Below are positions 32,345 to 40,554 of a stretch of 64,000 nt of DNA, in pieces (the first letter of the stretch is position 1; every line of letters begins with the position of its first letter). The stretch is taken from positions 83,856 to 147,855 of the forward strand of contig DASTFB010000008.1 in assembly GCA_035709005.1 (NCBI GenBank), written 5' to 3'. Source of the DNA: Candidatus Methylomirabilota bacterium. Its GTDB lineage: Bacteria > Methylomirabilota > Methylomirabilia > Rokubacteriales > CSP1-6. A program made the translations under genes and the position numbers. The notes under the pieces are model-generated. The model did not search any database, was not told where the DNA came from, and saw only the letters and a list, made by a program, of their open reading frames with translations.

Positions 32345-33633
32345 CGCGCCCGATTGTACTGCTTCAGGTACTGGCGGAAGCTGGCGCGGAGATAGGCCGC
32401 GGCCAGCGTCTCGGCATCTCGGGCCTCCGCCTGGCGCCCGCGGGTCCGCAGCACGGCGGCGTAGGAGCCCAGACGCTGCGCCGGATCGAATCGCACGGCG
32501 CCGCCGCTGCGGGGAAACTTCTCGACCAGGTCGAGCACCTCGGCCGCGCCGGCCTTCCGGCCCAGCTCTCTGAGGAGTGCCGCATAGCGCTGCAGCGCCG
32601 CGACGACGTGGGCCGTGGGGTCCCGCGCGACGAAGATCAGACTCGTCAGGAACGGCTCCACCTCGCTGTCGATCGCCGACTGCCAGGCGCCGCCGAGAAA
32701 CCGCTGGGAGTACCCGACGTCGATCACTCTTGCCGGCGGCACGCCGAGCAGATGGGGGTGGACGCAGCGGACGCCTCGAGCCCCCAGCGCGAAGGCCTCG
32801 CCCTCGAATCCCGGAACGCCCTGATCGCGGGCGGCGACCCGGTAGCGAACACAGTCCGCTCCGAGCCAGGCCGCTTCGGAGATGTCCAGCTCGGCCAGGC
32901 TGAAGCGGGGAGCCTCCCACTCCCGGCGCAGCCCGGCGGTCAGCTGCCGGACGACAGTCTCGCGGTCCGTGCTCGGCAGCTCGGCGTCCACGGCCCCGGC
33001 CAGGGCCAGGGCGGTGTGCACAGCGCCCGGTGCGGTCGCGGACTTCGCGAACACGACGTCCTGACTCCGGCCCTGCCGGGAGACGTTCCTGGTCCAGCCC
33101 TCCCCGCGCGGCGGGACGATCAGGAAGCCCGAGAGCTCCTCGTAGCCCTGTCTGGCCAGACAGGATGCCAGCAGATGATCGACGAGGCCGTCGATCAGCG
33201 CGGTGAGCTCCTCGTCGGTCGAGTACTTGACGAGCTGGCGCCCCTGCGGCCGCGTGACGATCCGGCGCCCGCGCCGGTCGACGACGAAGTCGCGGCCGAG
33301 GGCGGTCTGCGTCGCCGCCACGCACTCGCGGCGATCGCGCTCGGCGCGGACGGGACTGCTCTCGACGCCTCCCTCGGGCACCTCCGGTACGGTCACGCAG
33401 CCGCCCACCACCGCCAGCAGCCCCACGAGGGCGATCGCCCTCCAGCGCCACAGGAGCCGCGCCCGGGGAGGAGAGGAGGAGCACGGAGGTCGGGCGCGGC
33501 GCGAACGGGGATGAGAGGAGGGGGTCGGTCGTCGGGCGCGGCGCGAACGGGGAGGAGAGGAGGGGGACGGTCGTCGGGCGCGGCGCGAACGGGGAGGATC
33601 CGGAGGGGGCGTCCCGCCCCCTCCGTTATACAT
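32341..33633 (-). CDS. Lipoprotein of unknown function with repetitive N-terminus
   Basis: The protein is about 430 residues if the ATG at 33633 is used, or about 370 from a CTG near 33453. A lipobox (V-V-G-G-C-V) follows a hydrophobic stretch (A-I-A-L-V-G-L-L-A-V-V-G-G). The mature protein has mixed alpha/beta content and no motif I recognise. It carries many Arg/Ala-rich helices at the C-terminus that resemble TPR-like packing. In front of the signal the frame crosses three 42-bp tandem repeats, read as a 14-residue Pro/Arg/Ser unit; that extension is too long for a normal signal peptide, so a later start is likely. The protein overlaps yhhQ. Confidence 0.6.
   Translation of the reverse strand: MYNGGGGTPPPDPPRSRRARRPSPSSPPRSRRARRPTPSSHPRSRRARPPCSSSPPRARLLWRWRAIALVGLLAVVGGCVTVPEVPEGGVESSPVRAERDRRECVAATQTALGRDFVVDRRGRRIVTRPQGRQLVKYSTDEELTALIDGLVDHLLASCLARQGYEELSGFLIVPPRGEGWTRNVSRQGRSQDVVFAKSATAPGAVHTALALAGAVDAELPSTDRETVVRQLTAGLRREWEAPRFSLAELDISEAAWLGADCVRYRVAARDQGVPGFEGEAFALGARGVRCVHPHLLGVPPARVIDVGYSQRFLGGAWQSAIDSEVEPFLTSLIFVARDPTAHVVAALQRYAALLRELGRKAGAAEVLDLVEKFPRSGGAVRFDPAQRLGSYAAVLRTRGRQAEARDAETLAAAYLRASFRQYLKQYNRAR
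33489..33614. repeat. 42-bp tandem repeat, three copies
   Basis: Copies begin at 33489, 33531 and 33573, each about 42 bases and nearly identical; the third is cut short. A more diverged copy precedes them near 33447. The unit contains GGGCGCGGCGCGAACGGGG and a purine-rich GAGGAGAGGAGG-type segment. The period is a multiple of three and spans the 5' part of the lipoprotein frame. Confidence 0.8.
33601..33625. terminator. Terminator-like hairpin after the HD gene
   Basis: A 10-bp perfect stem (CGGAGGGGGC / GCCCCCTCCG) with a five-base GTCCC loop lies one base past the HD gene stop on the minus strand. There is no following T run. Confidence 0.5.
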
Positions 33634-35032
33634 TAGTCGCGATCGCAGGCGGCTCGTCGGCAAGGGCCCGTTCCAGCGCCCGGGCCAGCTCGGCATCGTG
33701 CTCGTGCGTGGTCGCGAAGATGCGGCACTGGGCGACCTTGCCCGGCAGATATTTCAGGATCTCGGTCAGCGGCTCGGCGGCCACTTCGTTCTTTCCCGCG
33801 TCGTAGACGTAGATCTGCCGGTCGCCCATCTTGAGCGGATTGAGCGGGCGCGGATCCTGCAGCGCCATGTCGATCCGGAACGGCACGGTCTTGAGCCCGG
33901 CCGGCAGATAGGCGCGCACCCGGCGCTCGACCGTCTCCACGTCGAGGAAGGCCTGCCCCCGCTTGGGCTCGAAGACGTCCAGCACCACCTCGTGCGACAT
34001 CCGCCACTTGAGCTGGCGGTCGAGGATCTTGCGCCACTCCAGCCCCAGCGCCCGTCGATCGGGCTCCTCGGCGTCGTGCCAGCGCCCGACCTCTTCCAGC
34101 AACGTCCACTCCGTGAGGTGCAGGTAGGGATGCAGCTCCTTGCGGAGGTCGTAGGGGAAGGCCTGCCGCATCGTGTCCCGGAAGATCTCCTTGAGGTGCA
34201 GGTCGATCCCCCGCGTCGTGCGGTGGTAATAGACGTTCGTGTACATGTAGTAGCGGGCGTTCAGGAACATGATGAAGGCGCCCAGTCCGCTCCGGTCCAG
34301 CGTCAGGCCCTTCTCGGAAAAGAACGCGTAGTAGATGATGCGCTCGATGTCGATGGGGCCGACCGCCACCCCGCACATGTAGGCGTCGCGCAGGACATAG
34401 TCCATGTTGTCCGCGGTGAAGACGCCGCTCAGCAGGGGCTTGAGGAAGGGCAGCCAGCGGGGATGCGACTCCAGCGGGTGCGTATAGGCCTTGCCCATCA
34501 GATAGCAGATCCACTCGGGGTCGATGGCCTCGCCGGCCTGGAAGGCGCCGCTGGGGCTCCGGCGCAGGCTGCGGATCTGCTCGGCAAGCTCTTCGCGGAT
34601 GATCCGCTGCCCCACCAGCTCGTGGGTGAGCTCGTAGTCGATCAGGAAATTGTCGTCGAAGAAGTGGCCGAAGGGGCCGTGGCCGACGTCGTGCAGCAGG
34701 CCGGCCATGCGCAGCAGCTCCTCCACCAGGGGCGCCGACGGCGCGTCGGGGAAGATGGCGCGCAGCGAGGGATCGAGCTGATGGGCCAGGCGTCCGGCCA
34801 GGTGCATGACGCCCAGCGAGTGCTGAAAGCGGCTGTGCTCGGCGGCCGGGAACACCCAGCGGGCCGATTGCAGCTGGGGGATGCGGCGCAGCCGCTGCAC
34901 CCAGGGCGTGTCGATCACGTCCTGCTCGGTGGCCTCGCCGGGGATGCCGCCGGGCCGCGTGTAGAGGATGTACTGGTGGATGGGGTCGGCGATGAGCCCG
35001 CGGCCCTGATAAGTGTCGGCGGCGCCCTTCAT
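33626..35032 (-). CDS. HD-domain dNTP triphosphohydrolase-like protein (SAMHD1/dGTPase family)
   Basis: 468 residues from ATG 35032. It starts with the family's I-A-D-P-I-H-Q-Y-I and D-T-P-W-V-Q-R-L-R-R-I-P-Q-L segment. Metal ligands are His in H-S-R-F-Q-H-S-L-G-V and the H-D pair of L-L-H-D-V-G-H-G-P-F-G-H, followed by a distant Asp in A-D-N-M-D-Y-V-L-R-D-A-Y. The order matches SAMHD1-like dNTP triphosphohydrolases, which hydrolyse dNTPs to nucleosides and limit phage or replication-stress DNA synthesis. The middle and C-terminal regions are helical with many Tyr. It lies 14 bases from the HtrA-like gene upstream. Confidence 0.88.
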   Translation of the reverse strand: MKGAADTYQGRGLIADPIHQYILYTRPGGIPGEATEQDVIDTPWVQRLRRIPQLQSARWVFPAAEHSRFQHSLGVMHLAGRLAHQLDPSLRAIFPDAPSAPLVEELLRMAGLLHDVGHGPFGHFFDDNFLIDYELTHELVGQRIIREELAEQIRSLRRSPSGAFQAGEAIDPEWICYLMGKAYTHPLESHPRWLPFLKPLLSGVFTADNMDYVLRDAYMCGVAVGPIDIERIIYYAFFSEKGLTLDRSGLGAFIMFLNARYYMYTNVYYHRTTRGIDLHLKEIFRDTMRQAFPYDLRKELHPYLHLTEWTLLEEVGRWHDAEEPDRRALGLEWRKILDRQLKWRMSHEVVLDVFEPKRGQAFLDVETVERRVRAYLPAGLKTVPFRIDMALQDPRPLNPLKMGDRQIYVYDAGKNEVAAEPLTEILKYLPGKVAQCRIFATTHEHDAELARALERALADEPPAIATNV

Positions 35033-35046
35033 CCTGTCTGGATTAT

Positions 35047-36063
35047 CTAGCGGGGTGGCGGGCGCAGCAACCGGTAGCGATCCATCGAGGCCACGGCGAT
35101 GACGTGCAGCCCCGGGCCCCGCTGCACGGCGATGCGGATGACGTCCCCGGCCTGGCCCCGCCACAGCACGTGATAGAAGTGCTCCTGCGACTCGACCGTG
35201 ATGCCGTTTATGCTCACGATGCGGTCGCCCTTGCGGAAGCCGGCGCCGGCCGCCGGCCCCACCGGAGCCACCCCCTCCACGATGACGCCGGCCTCGGTCG
35301 CCGCCGTGTAGAGGCCGAGCCAGGGCCGGGGCCGGCGGCTCGCCACCCGGCCGACGGCGATCAGCTCGTCCTTGATGGGCACGAACTTCTCGATGGGAAT
35401 GGCGAGGTTGACGTAGGGGGCCTTGCCGATTCGCAGCGAGGCGATGCCGATCACCCGGCCGCCGGCGTCGACCACCGCGCTGCCGCCCCAGGACGGGCTG
35501 GCCGGCGCGACCAGCAGGGCCCGATCGAGCATGTACTCCCAGAAGCTGGAGAACCGGCGGATGCTCTCCAGGGCACCGGTCACGTACACGAGCTCGTTGT
35601 GCTCGTCCACGCCCACGGTGCCTGTCGGCATCCCCGGCGTGGCGTCGCGGGACTCGCCCAGGGTCGCGGCCGGCCAGGGCCCCGCACCCTCGAGCTTCAC
35701 GACGCCGAGCCCGGACTCGAGGTCGAGGCCGACCAGACGGGCCGGCACCTTGCGGCCGTCCCGCAGGACGCCCTCGATCCTCAGGGTGTCGAGCAGGACG
35801 TAGCTCACGGTGACGACATAGCCGTCGCGGTCGAAGATCACCCCGCTGCCGAAGCGCTGGCTGCCCAGGCGAGCGCTGGAAGCCGCGGTCTCATCGGCGA
35901 GGACCCGCAGGCCCACGATCGAGGGCTCCACCCGCTTCACGTACGACGGCTCCGCAGGGAGCGCCGCCGGATGGGTGCGCGGCTCGTGCGGCCGGGGCAC
36001 CGCCTCGGCGATTGCCACCGCTGCCAGCACGACTGCAAGCGTGACCGTCAGGCCTCGTGCCAT
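35047..36063 (-). CDS. HtrA-like PDZ protein with lost catalytic triad (pseudoprotease)
   Basis: 338 residues from ATG 36063, with a signal peptide (L-A-A-V-A-I-A-E-A). The trypsin-like fold is clear, G-S-G-V-I-F-D and G-R-V-I-G-I-A-S included, but each catalytic position is changed: Tyr 88 where HtrA has His (T-V-S-Y-V instead of T-N-x-H-V), Gly 118 where it has Asp, and Trp 192 where it has the nucleophile Ser (S-P-S-W-G-G). The C-terminal PDZ domain is intact with G-L-Y and G-D-R-I-V-S-I-N-G. Proteolysis is therefore unlikely. It may bind peptides or regulate another HtrA, such as the active one at 41048. Confidence 0.85.
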   Translation of the reverse strand: MARGLTVTLAVVLAAVAIAEAVPRPHEPRTHPAALPAEPSYVKRVEPSIVGLRVLADETAASSARLGSQRFGSGVIFDRDGYVVTVSYVLLDTLRIEGVLRDGRKVPARLVGLDLESGLGVVKLEGAGPWPAATLGESRDATPGMPTGTVGVDEHNELVYVTGALESIRRFSSFWEYMLDRALLVAPASPSWGGSAVVDAGGRVIGIASLRIGKAPYVNLAIPIEKFVPIKDELIAVGRVASRRPRPWLGLYTAATEAGVIVEGVAPVGPAAGAGFRKGDRIVSINGITVESQEHFYHVLWRGQAGDVIRIAVQRGPGLHVIAVASMDRYRLLRPPPR

Positions 36064-36086
36064 GCGCCCCTCCTCGATCGTCTCGC

Positions 36087-37085
36087 TCAGCGGTTGCCGT
36101 ACTGCTGCTGGTAGTACGCCGCGAACGCGCCGGACTTGAGCGGCCGCCACCAGGCCTCGTGCTCCCGGTACCAGCCCACGGTGGCCGCCAGCCCGTCCAG
36201 GAACCGGTGGCGCGGCGCCCAGCCGAGCCGGCCCATCTTCGTCCAGTCGAGCGAATAGCGCCGGTCGTGGCCCGGCCGGTCCGTCACCGGCCTCACGAGG
36301 GATGCGGGCTTGCCCGTGAGCGTGAGAATCTCCCGCGTGAGCGCCAGGTTCTCGAGCTCGTGGCCGCCACCCACGTTGTAGACCTCCCCTTCGACCCCCC
36401 GCCGGAGCACCAGGTCGATCGCCTCGCAGTTGTCGAGCACGTAGAGCCAGTCCCGCACGTTGCGTCCGTCGCCGTAGAGCGGCAACGGCTGATCGTCCAG
36501 CGCGTTCGTGATGAACAGGGGAATGACCTTCTCGGGGTACTGGTAGGGCCCGTAGTTGTTCGACGAGCGGGTGATGACCACGGGCAGCCGGTGCGTCCGC
36601 CAGTAGGACAGAGCCAGCAGGTCGGCGCCGGCCTTGGCGGCCGAGTACGGATTGGACGGCCGCAGCGGATCGCTCTCGCTCGCCGAGCCGGTGGCGACGC
36701 TGCCGTAGACCTCGTCGGTGCTGATCTGCACGAACCGCCCGACGCCCAGCTCCCGGACGGCCTCCAGCAGCGTAAACACCCCGAAGACGTCGGTTCGGAG
36801 AAAGGCGTCGGCCTCCAGCAGGGAGCGGTCGACATGCGATTCCGCCGCGAAATTGACGACGGCGTCGACGCCGCGCAGGACGTCCCGCACGAGCTTGCCG
36901 TCGCAGATGTCCCCATGCACGAAACGGTAGCGGGGGTCGCCGGCCACGTCGGCGAGGTTCTGGAGGTTGCCGGCGTAGGTCAGCTTGTCCAGGTTGACGA
37001 CAGAGTCCTCGGCGTGGGCGGCGAGAACGTGACGGATGAAGTTCGACCCGATGAACCCGGCCCCCCCGGTGACGAGCAGCCTCAC
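36087..37085 (-). CDS. rfbB: dTDP-glucose 4,6-dehydratase
   Basis: 332 residues. NAD-binding G-G-A-G-F-I-G-S-N, active-site T-D-E-V-Y-G and Y-S-A-A-K, and R-S-S-N-N-Y-G-P-Y-Q-Y-P are all in place. The enzyme converts dTDP-glucose to dTDP-4-keto-6-deoxyglucose, the branch point for dTDP-rhamnose and related sugars. It is the last gene of the rfbA-rfbC-rfbB group here, and the HtrA-like gene follows 23 bases later. Length and motifs are normal. Confidence 0.95.
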   Translation of the reverse strand: MRLLVTGGAGFIGSNFIRHVLAAHAEDSVVNLDKLTYAGNLQNLADVAGDPRYRFVHGDICDGKLVRDVLRGVDAVVNFAAESHVDRSLLEADAFLRTDVFGVFTLLEAVRELGVGRFVQISTDEVYGSVATGSASESDPLRPSNPYSAAKAGADLLALSYWRTHRLPVVITRSSNNYGPYQYPEKVIPLFITNALDDQPLPLYGDGRNVRDWLYVLDNCEAIDLVLRRGVEGEVYNVGGGHELENLALTREILTLTGKPASLVRPVTDRPGHDRRYSLDWTKMGRLGWAPRHRFLDGLAATVGWYREHEAWWRPLKSGAFAAYYQQQYGNR

Positions 37086-37166
37086 CTTACCCCCGCGTCA
37101 CGTCCTGCCGAGGCAGCGGCCCCTGGCGGCACATCCGCCCCACGAGCCGGGCGGGCCGGCGCCGCC

Positions 37167-37703
37167 TCATCCCCGCGTGACGTCCCAGACGTCGGCGCCC
37201 AGATAGTCCCAGGGCAGCCGCCCCTCGTCCGATTCTGCCGGCTCGGCCGTGAACTGGACGTCGACGAAATAGATGATGCGGCCGACGGCGACGCCCAGGT
37301 TGCGCACCCCATGGGCCACGCCGGGCGGAATGCGGACCAGCCGGGAGCTGCCGTCGCCGAGCATGAGCCGCATGCGCGCGCCTTCGGTGGGCGATCCCTT
37401 CCGGACGTCCACCAGGACCAGCAGCAGGCGATCGGAGGGGGGCACGTACCACACGTCGGTCTGGCGGACGTGCAGGTGGAAGGCCTTGATCACGCCCGGC
37501 TCGACTTCGCTGTAGTTGACCTGGCGGAGGGTGAAGCCGGCCGGGCTCTCGGTCCGCCCCTCGTTCAGCCGGGCCAGCTCGGTGAGGGCGCCGCCATCGT
37601 CGTGGTGGCGGGCGAGGTCCACGATCTCCACGCCCTCGATGCGGGGCGCCGCCGCGTAGGACTGGGTCTTGAACGCGCGCTTGGCGTCCGGGCTCAGCTC
37701 CAC
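37167..37703 (-). CDS. rfbC: dTDP-4-dehydrorhamnose 3,5-epimerase-like cupin protein
   Basis: 178 residues. The jelly-roll RmlC pattern has the catalytic His in I-K-A-F-H-L-H-V-R-Q-T-D-V-W-Y-V, a Lys in D-V-R-K-G-S, and the second His in I-P-P-G-V-A-H-G-V-R. The standard motif is L-R-G-L-H-Y-Q, so this is a diverged RmlC subtype seen with NDP-sugar genes; it might epimerise only one carbon. It follows rfbA by 35 bases and precedes rfbB. Confidence 0.82.
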   Translation of the reverse strand: MELSPDAKRAFKTQSYAAAPRIEGVEIVDLARHHDDGGALTELARLNEGRTESPAGFTLRQVNYSEVEPGVIKAFHLHVRQTDVWYVPPSDRLLLVLVDVRKGSPTEGARMRLMLGDGSSRLVRIPPGVAHGVRNLGVAVGRIIYFVDVQFTAEPAESDEGRLPWDYLGADVWDVTRG

Positions 37704-37738
37704 CGCGCAATCCTAGCACGCCCGAGGAACAATTCGCG

Positions 37739-38611
37739 TCAGCGCGCGCCTTCGATCAGGCGCAGCAGGTACTGGCCGTAGGAATTGCCGCGCATGGGCT
37801 CGGCGATGCGCCGGAGGTCCTCGGCGGTGATGTGGCCCATGGCGTAGGCGATCTCCTCGACGCAGGCGACCATGAGGCCCTGCCGCTCCTCCAGGGTCTG
37901 GATGAAGCTCGAGGCCTGCAGCAGCGCCTCGTGGGTGCCGGTGTCGAGCCAGGCGATCCCCCGCCCCAGCTTGTCCACGTGCAGGCGGCCGGCCCGCAGG
38001 TAGGCGAGATTGACGTCGGTGATCTCCAGCTCGCCGCGCGCCGACGGCTTGAGCCCGGCCGCGATCTCGACGACGTCGTTGTCGTAGAAGTAGAGCCCGG
38101 TGACCGCCCAGTTGGAGCGGGGCCGCTGCGGCTTCTCCTCGAGATCCACAGGACGATCCGCCGCGTCGAACTCCACGACGCCGTAGCGCTCGGGGTCGCG
38201 CACCCAGTAGGCGAAGATCGTGGCCCCTCGCGGCCGGCCCGCCGCCCGCCGCAGGTAGTCCGGAAAGCCGTGGCCGTAGAAGATGTTGTCCCCGAGGGCC
38301 AGCGCCACCGCCGCGTCGGCGATGAACTCGCGCCCGATCAGGAATGCCTGGGCCAGGCCGTCGGGGCTCGGCTGCGCCGCGTACTGGATGCTCAGGCCCA
38401 GGTGCCGGCCGTCGCCGAGCAGGCGCCGGAAGGCCTCCTGATCTTGCGGCGTCGTGATGACGAGGATCTCCCGGATGCCGGCCAGCATCAAACTGGAGAG
38501 CGGGTAGTAGATCATCGGCTTGTTGTAGACGGGCACGAGCTGCTTGGACATCGCGAGCGTGAGGGGGTAGAGGCGGGTCCCGGAGCCGCCGGCGAGGATG
38601 ATGCCCTTCAC
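37739..38611 (-). CDS. rfbA: Glucose-1-phosphate thymidylyltransferase
   Basis: 290 residues. The nucleotidyltransferase signature is [13 protein letters not shown] and [17 protein letters not shown]. Further marks are [22 protein letters not shown] and W-L-D-T-G-T-H. It makes dTDP-glucose from dTTP and glucose 1-phosphate, the first step of the dTDP-sugar route continued by rfbB and rfbC. rfbD is not found in the window. It begins 65 bases from the divergent rhodanese-MoeB fusion. Confidence 0.95.
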   Translation of the reverse strand: MKGIILAGGSGTRLYPLTLAMSKQLVPVYNKPMIYYPLSSLMLAGIREILVITTPQDQEAFRRLLGDGRHLGLSIQYAAQPSPDGLAQAFLIGREFIADAAVALALGDNIFYGHGFPDYLRRAAGRPRGATIFAYWVRDPERYGVVEFDAADRPVDLEEKPQRPRSNWAVTGLYFYDNDVVEIAAGLKPSARGELEITDVNLAYLRAGRLHVDKLGRGIAWLDTGTHEALLQASSFIQTLEERQGLMVACVEEIAYAMGHITAEDLRRIAEPMRGNSYGQYLLRLIEGAR

Positions 38612-38675
38612 GACGCCTCGACTATAGCAGGCCCGCCCGTGTAGACCCCGACCGGAAATGGGGTACTATTCAGGC

Positions 38676-39896
38676 ATGAAGACGTTGAAGGAGATGATCG
38701 CCGAGGCCCGTCAGGTGGTCCCCGAGGAGGGGCCCGACCAGCTCCAGCGCCGGCTCAAGTCCGGCGAGCCCCTGGCGGTCATCGACGTGCGCGATCCCGA
38801 CGAGTACCGCGACGGCCACATCGAGGGCGCGACCAACATCAGCCGCGGGTTCCTGGAGTTCCGGGTCCCCGGCACCGTCCCCGATCCGACCACCCCCGTC
38901 GTCCTCTACTGCCAGACCGGGCTGCGCTCCGTGCTGGCCGGCAAGGCGCTCAAGGAGCTCGGCTACCAGCACGTGATCAACCTGCAGGGCGGCTACCAGA
39001 AGTGGGCGCAGTCGGGCCTGGCCACGGTGCGGGAGGTGCCGCTCAACCCCGACCAGATCCAGCGCTACAGCCGGCACTTCCTCCTCAACCAGATCGGCGA
39101 GAAGGGTCAGCACCGCCTGCTGCGCTCCAGGGTGCTCCTCATCGGCGCCGGCGGGCTGGGCTCGCCCACCGCGCTCTACCTGGCCGCGGCCGGTGTGGGT
39201 ACGCTCGGCGTCATGGACGGCGACGTGGTCGACATCACGAATCTACAGAGGCAGATCCTGCACACCACCGCCGACATCGGCAAGCCCAAGGTCGAGTCGG
39301 CCACGCGCACGCTGCAGGCGCTGAACCCCGACGTCAAGGTGATCGCCCTGCCGACCCGGATCACGGTCGACAACGTGATGGACATCATCAAGGACTACGA
39401 CCTGATCGTGGACGGCTCGGACAACTTCGAGACCCGGTACCTCGTCAACGACGCCTGCTATCTGGGCGGCAAGACGAACGTGCACGGCTCGATCTTCCAG
39501 TTCGAGGGCATGGCCACCGTCTTCGCCCCCAACCAGGGGCCGTGCTACCGGTGCCTGTACCCCACGCCGCCGCCCCCCGGCCTGGTGCCCTCCTGAAGCG
39601 AGGCTGGGGTCCTGGGCGTGCTCCCAGGCGTGATCGGAACGATCCAGGCGACGGAGGCGGTCAAGGTCCTGCTCGGCATCGGCGAGACGCTGATCGGGCG
39701 CCTGCTCACCTACGACGCCCTCGGCATGCGTTTCCGCGAGGTGAAGCTGCGGCGCGATCCGAACTGCCCGCTCTGCGGCAGCTCGCCGACGATCAAGGAC
39801 CTGTCGATCCACATGAGCGGCGGGGCCACGTGCGAGGTCTCGCCGAACGGCCACGCCGAGCCCGCCGGCACCCCCGCCGCCCGCCCGGGCGGTTGA
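38676..39896 (+). CDS. Rhodanese-MoeB/ThiF fusion, candidate selenoprotein (TGA = Sec at residue 307)
   Basis: 406 residues if the in-frame TGA at 39594-39596 is read through. An N-terminal rhodanese domain (active Cys in L-Y-C-Q-T-G-L-R) precedes an E1-like MoeB/ThiF domain with L-I-G-A-G-G-L-G-S-P for ATP, T-N-L-Q-R-Q-I-L-H, V-D-G-S-D-N-F-E-T-R, the zinc pairs C-Y-R-C and C-P-L-C, and G-V-I-G-T-I-Q-A-T-E-A-V. The TGA replaces the conserved cysteine of the P-S-C-A-E-A-G-V segment, the thioester- or persulfide-forming Cys of this family. Both sides are in one frame and well conserved, so this is not a frameshift. A hairpin like a bacterial SECIS follows. The protein activates a small sulfur-carrier protein by adenylation and moves sulfur. 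The rhodanese domain is N-terminal here, while in MOCS3/Uba4 it is C-terminal. Confidence 0.85.
39611..39628 (+). promoter_or_regulatory. SECIS-like hairpin after the in-frame TGA
   Basis: CCTGGG (39611-39616) and CCCAGG (39623-39628) form a perfect 6-bp stem with loop CGTGCT. The loop begins 20 bases after the TGA and has G as its second base, which fits the bacterial SECIS model as I recall it (G in the first two loop positions, loop about 16-37 bases from TGA). It lies inside coding sequence. Confidence 0.65.
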
Positions 39897-39984
39897 TCGT
39901 CACCTGTACACGCTGCGGCTGAGCGAGGATCGCCTGGGGCCGGGCCAGGGGCTGCGGCTCGCCGCCGCCAATCGCATCCTCTGG

Positions 39985-40554
39985 GTGGCCGACGGCGCGA
40001 TCCGCGTGGCACCGGCCGACACGACGCTCGAGCGCGGTCAAGCCTGGCACGGCGCCACGGCCTGCTCATTCACGAGCCCCGCCGGCGCCCACGTCCTCCG
40101 CTGGGAGCTGCTCACGCCGGCGACGCGCGGGCCGCTCGCCGAGACGATCGGGGGCGCCAGCAGCGCGTTGAAGCTCGAGCATCCGATCGCGCTCGATCCG
40201 TCCGCGCCGTACCTGATCCGCTGCGACCGCGTGGACTTCGCGCCCGGCGGCGAGGCGCGCCCGCACGGGCACCGCGGCGGCGGCATCCGCCGTTTGCTGG
40301 CCGGCGAGCTGGAGGTGAGGATCGGCGGGGCCCCGGGGCGCGCCATGAAGCCGGGCGACGCGTGGTTCGAGAGCGGCGTGGAGCCCGTCCATGCCCTGGC
40401 GTCGCCGCGGGAGCCCACGAGCTTCGTGCGCGTGTCGGTCCTGCCCCGGGCGCTGCGCGGGCAATCGTCGATCGTCTACGTCGATCCCGCCGACGCCGCG
40501 GTCAAGCCCCGGCAGTACACCGTCTACGTGGACGAGCCCATCGAGATCGCATGA
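39985..40554 (+). CDS. Cupin-domain protein
   Basis: 189 residues from GTG 39985. The open frame and coding-like sequence (L-Y-T-L-R-L-S-E-D-R-L) continue upstream to about 39898 without an ATG, GTG or TTG, so the real start may be a CTG at 39904 or lie within the previous gene. The cupin barrel carries F-A-P-G-G-E-A-R-P-H-G-H-R-G-G-G-I-R-R-L-L-A-G-E-L-E-V and M-K-P-G-D-A-W-F-E-S-G, with His and Glu ligands for a metal. The stop overlaps the next gene (ATGA). Function unknown. Confidence 0.72.
   Translation: MADGAIRVAPADTTLERGQAWHGATACSFTSPAGAHVLRWELLTPATRGPLAETIGGASSALKLEHPIALDPSAPYLIRCDRVDFAPGGEARPHGHRGGGIRRLLAGELEVRIGGAPGRAMKPGDAWFESGVEPVHALASPREPTSFVRVSVLPRALRGQSSIVYVDPADAAVKPRQYTVYVDEPIEIA

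Noticed and set aside
33489..33614. Tandem repeat as a CRISPR array
   Set aside because: Copies abut with no unique spacers and no cas genes are present.
37087..37719. Second minus frame across rfbC
   Set aside because: It is a low-complexity shadow of rfbC.
39594..39620. Frameshift or broken MoeB gene instead of a selenocysteine codon
   Set aside because: Both halves are in the same reading frame, so no indel is needed; the one changed codon falls exactly on the conserved Cys.
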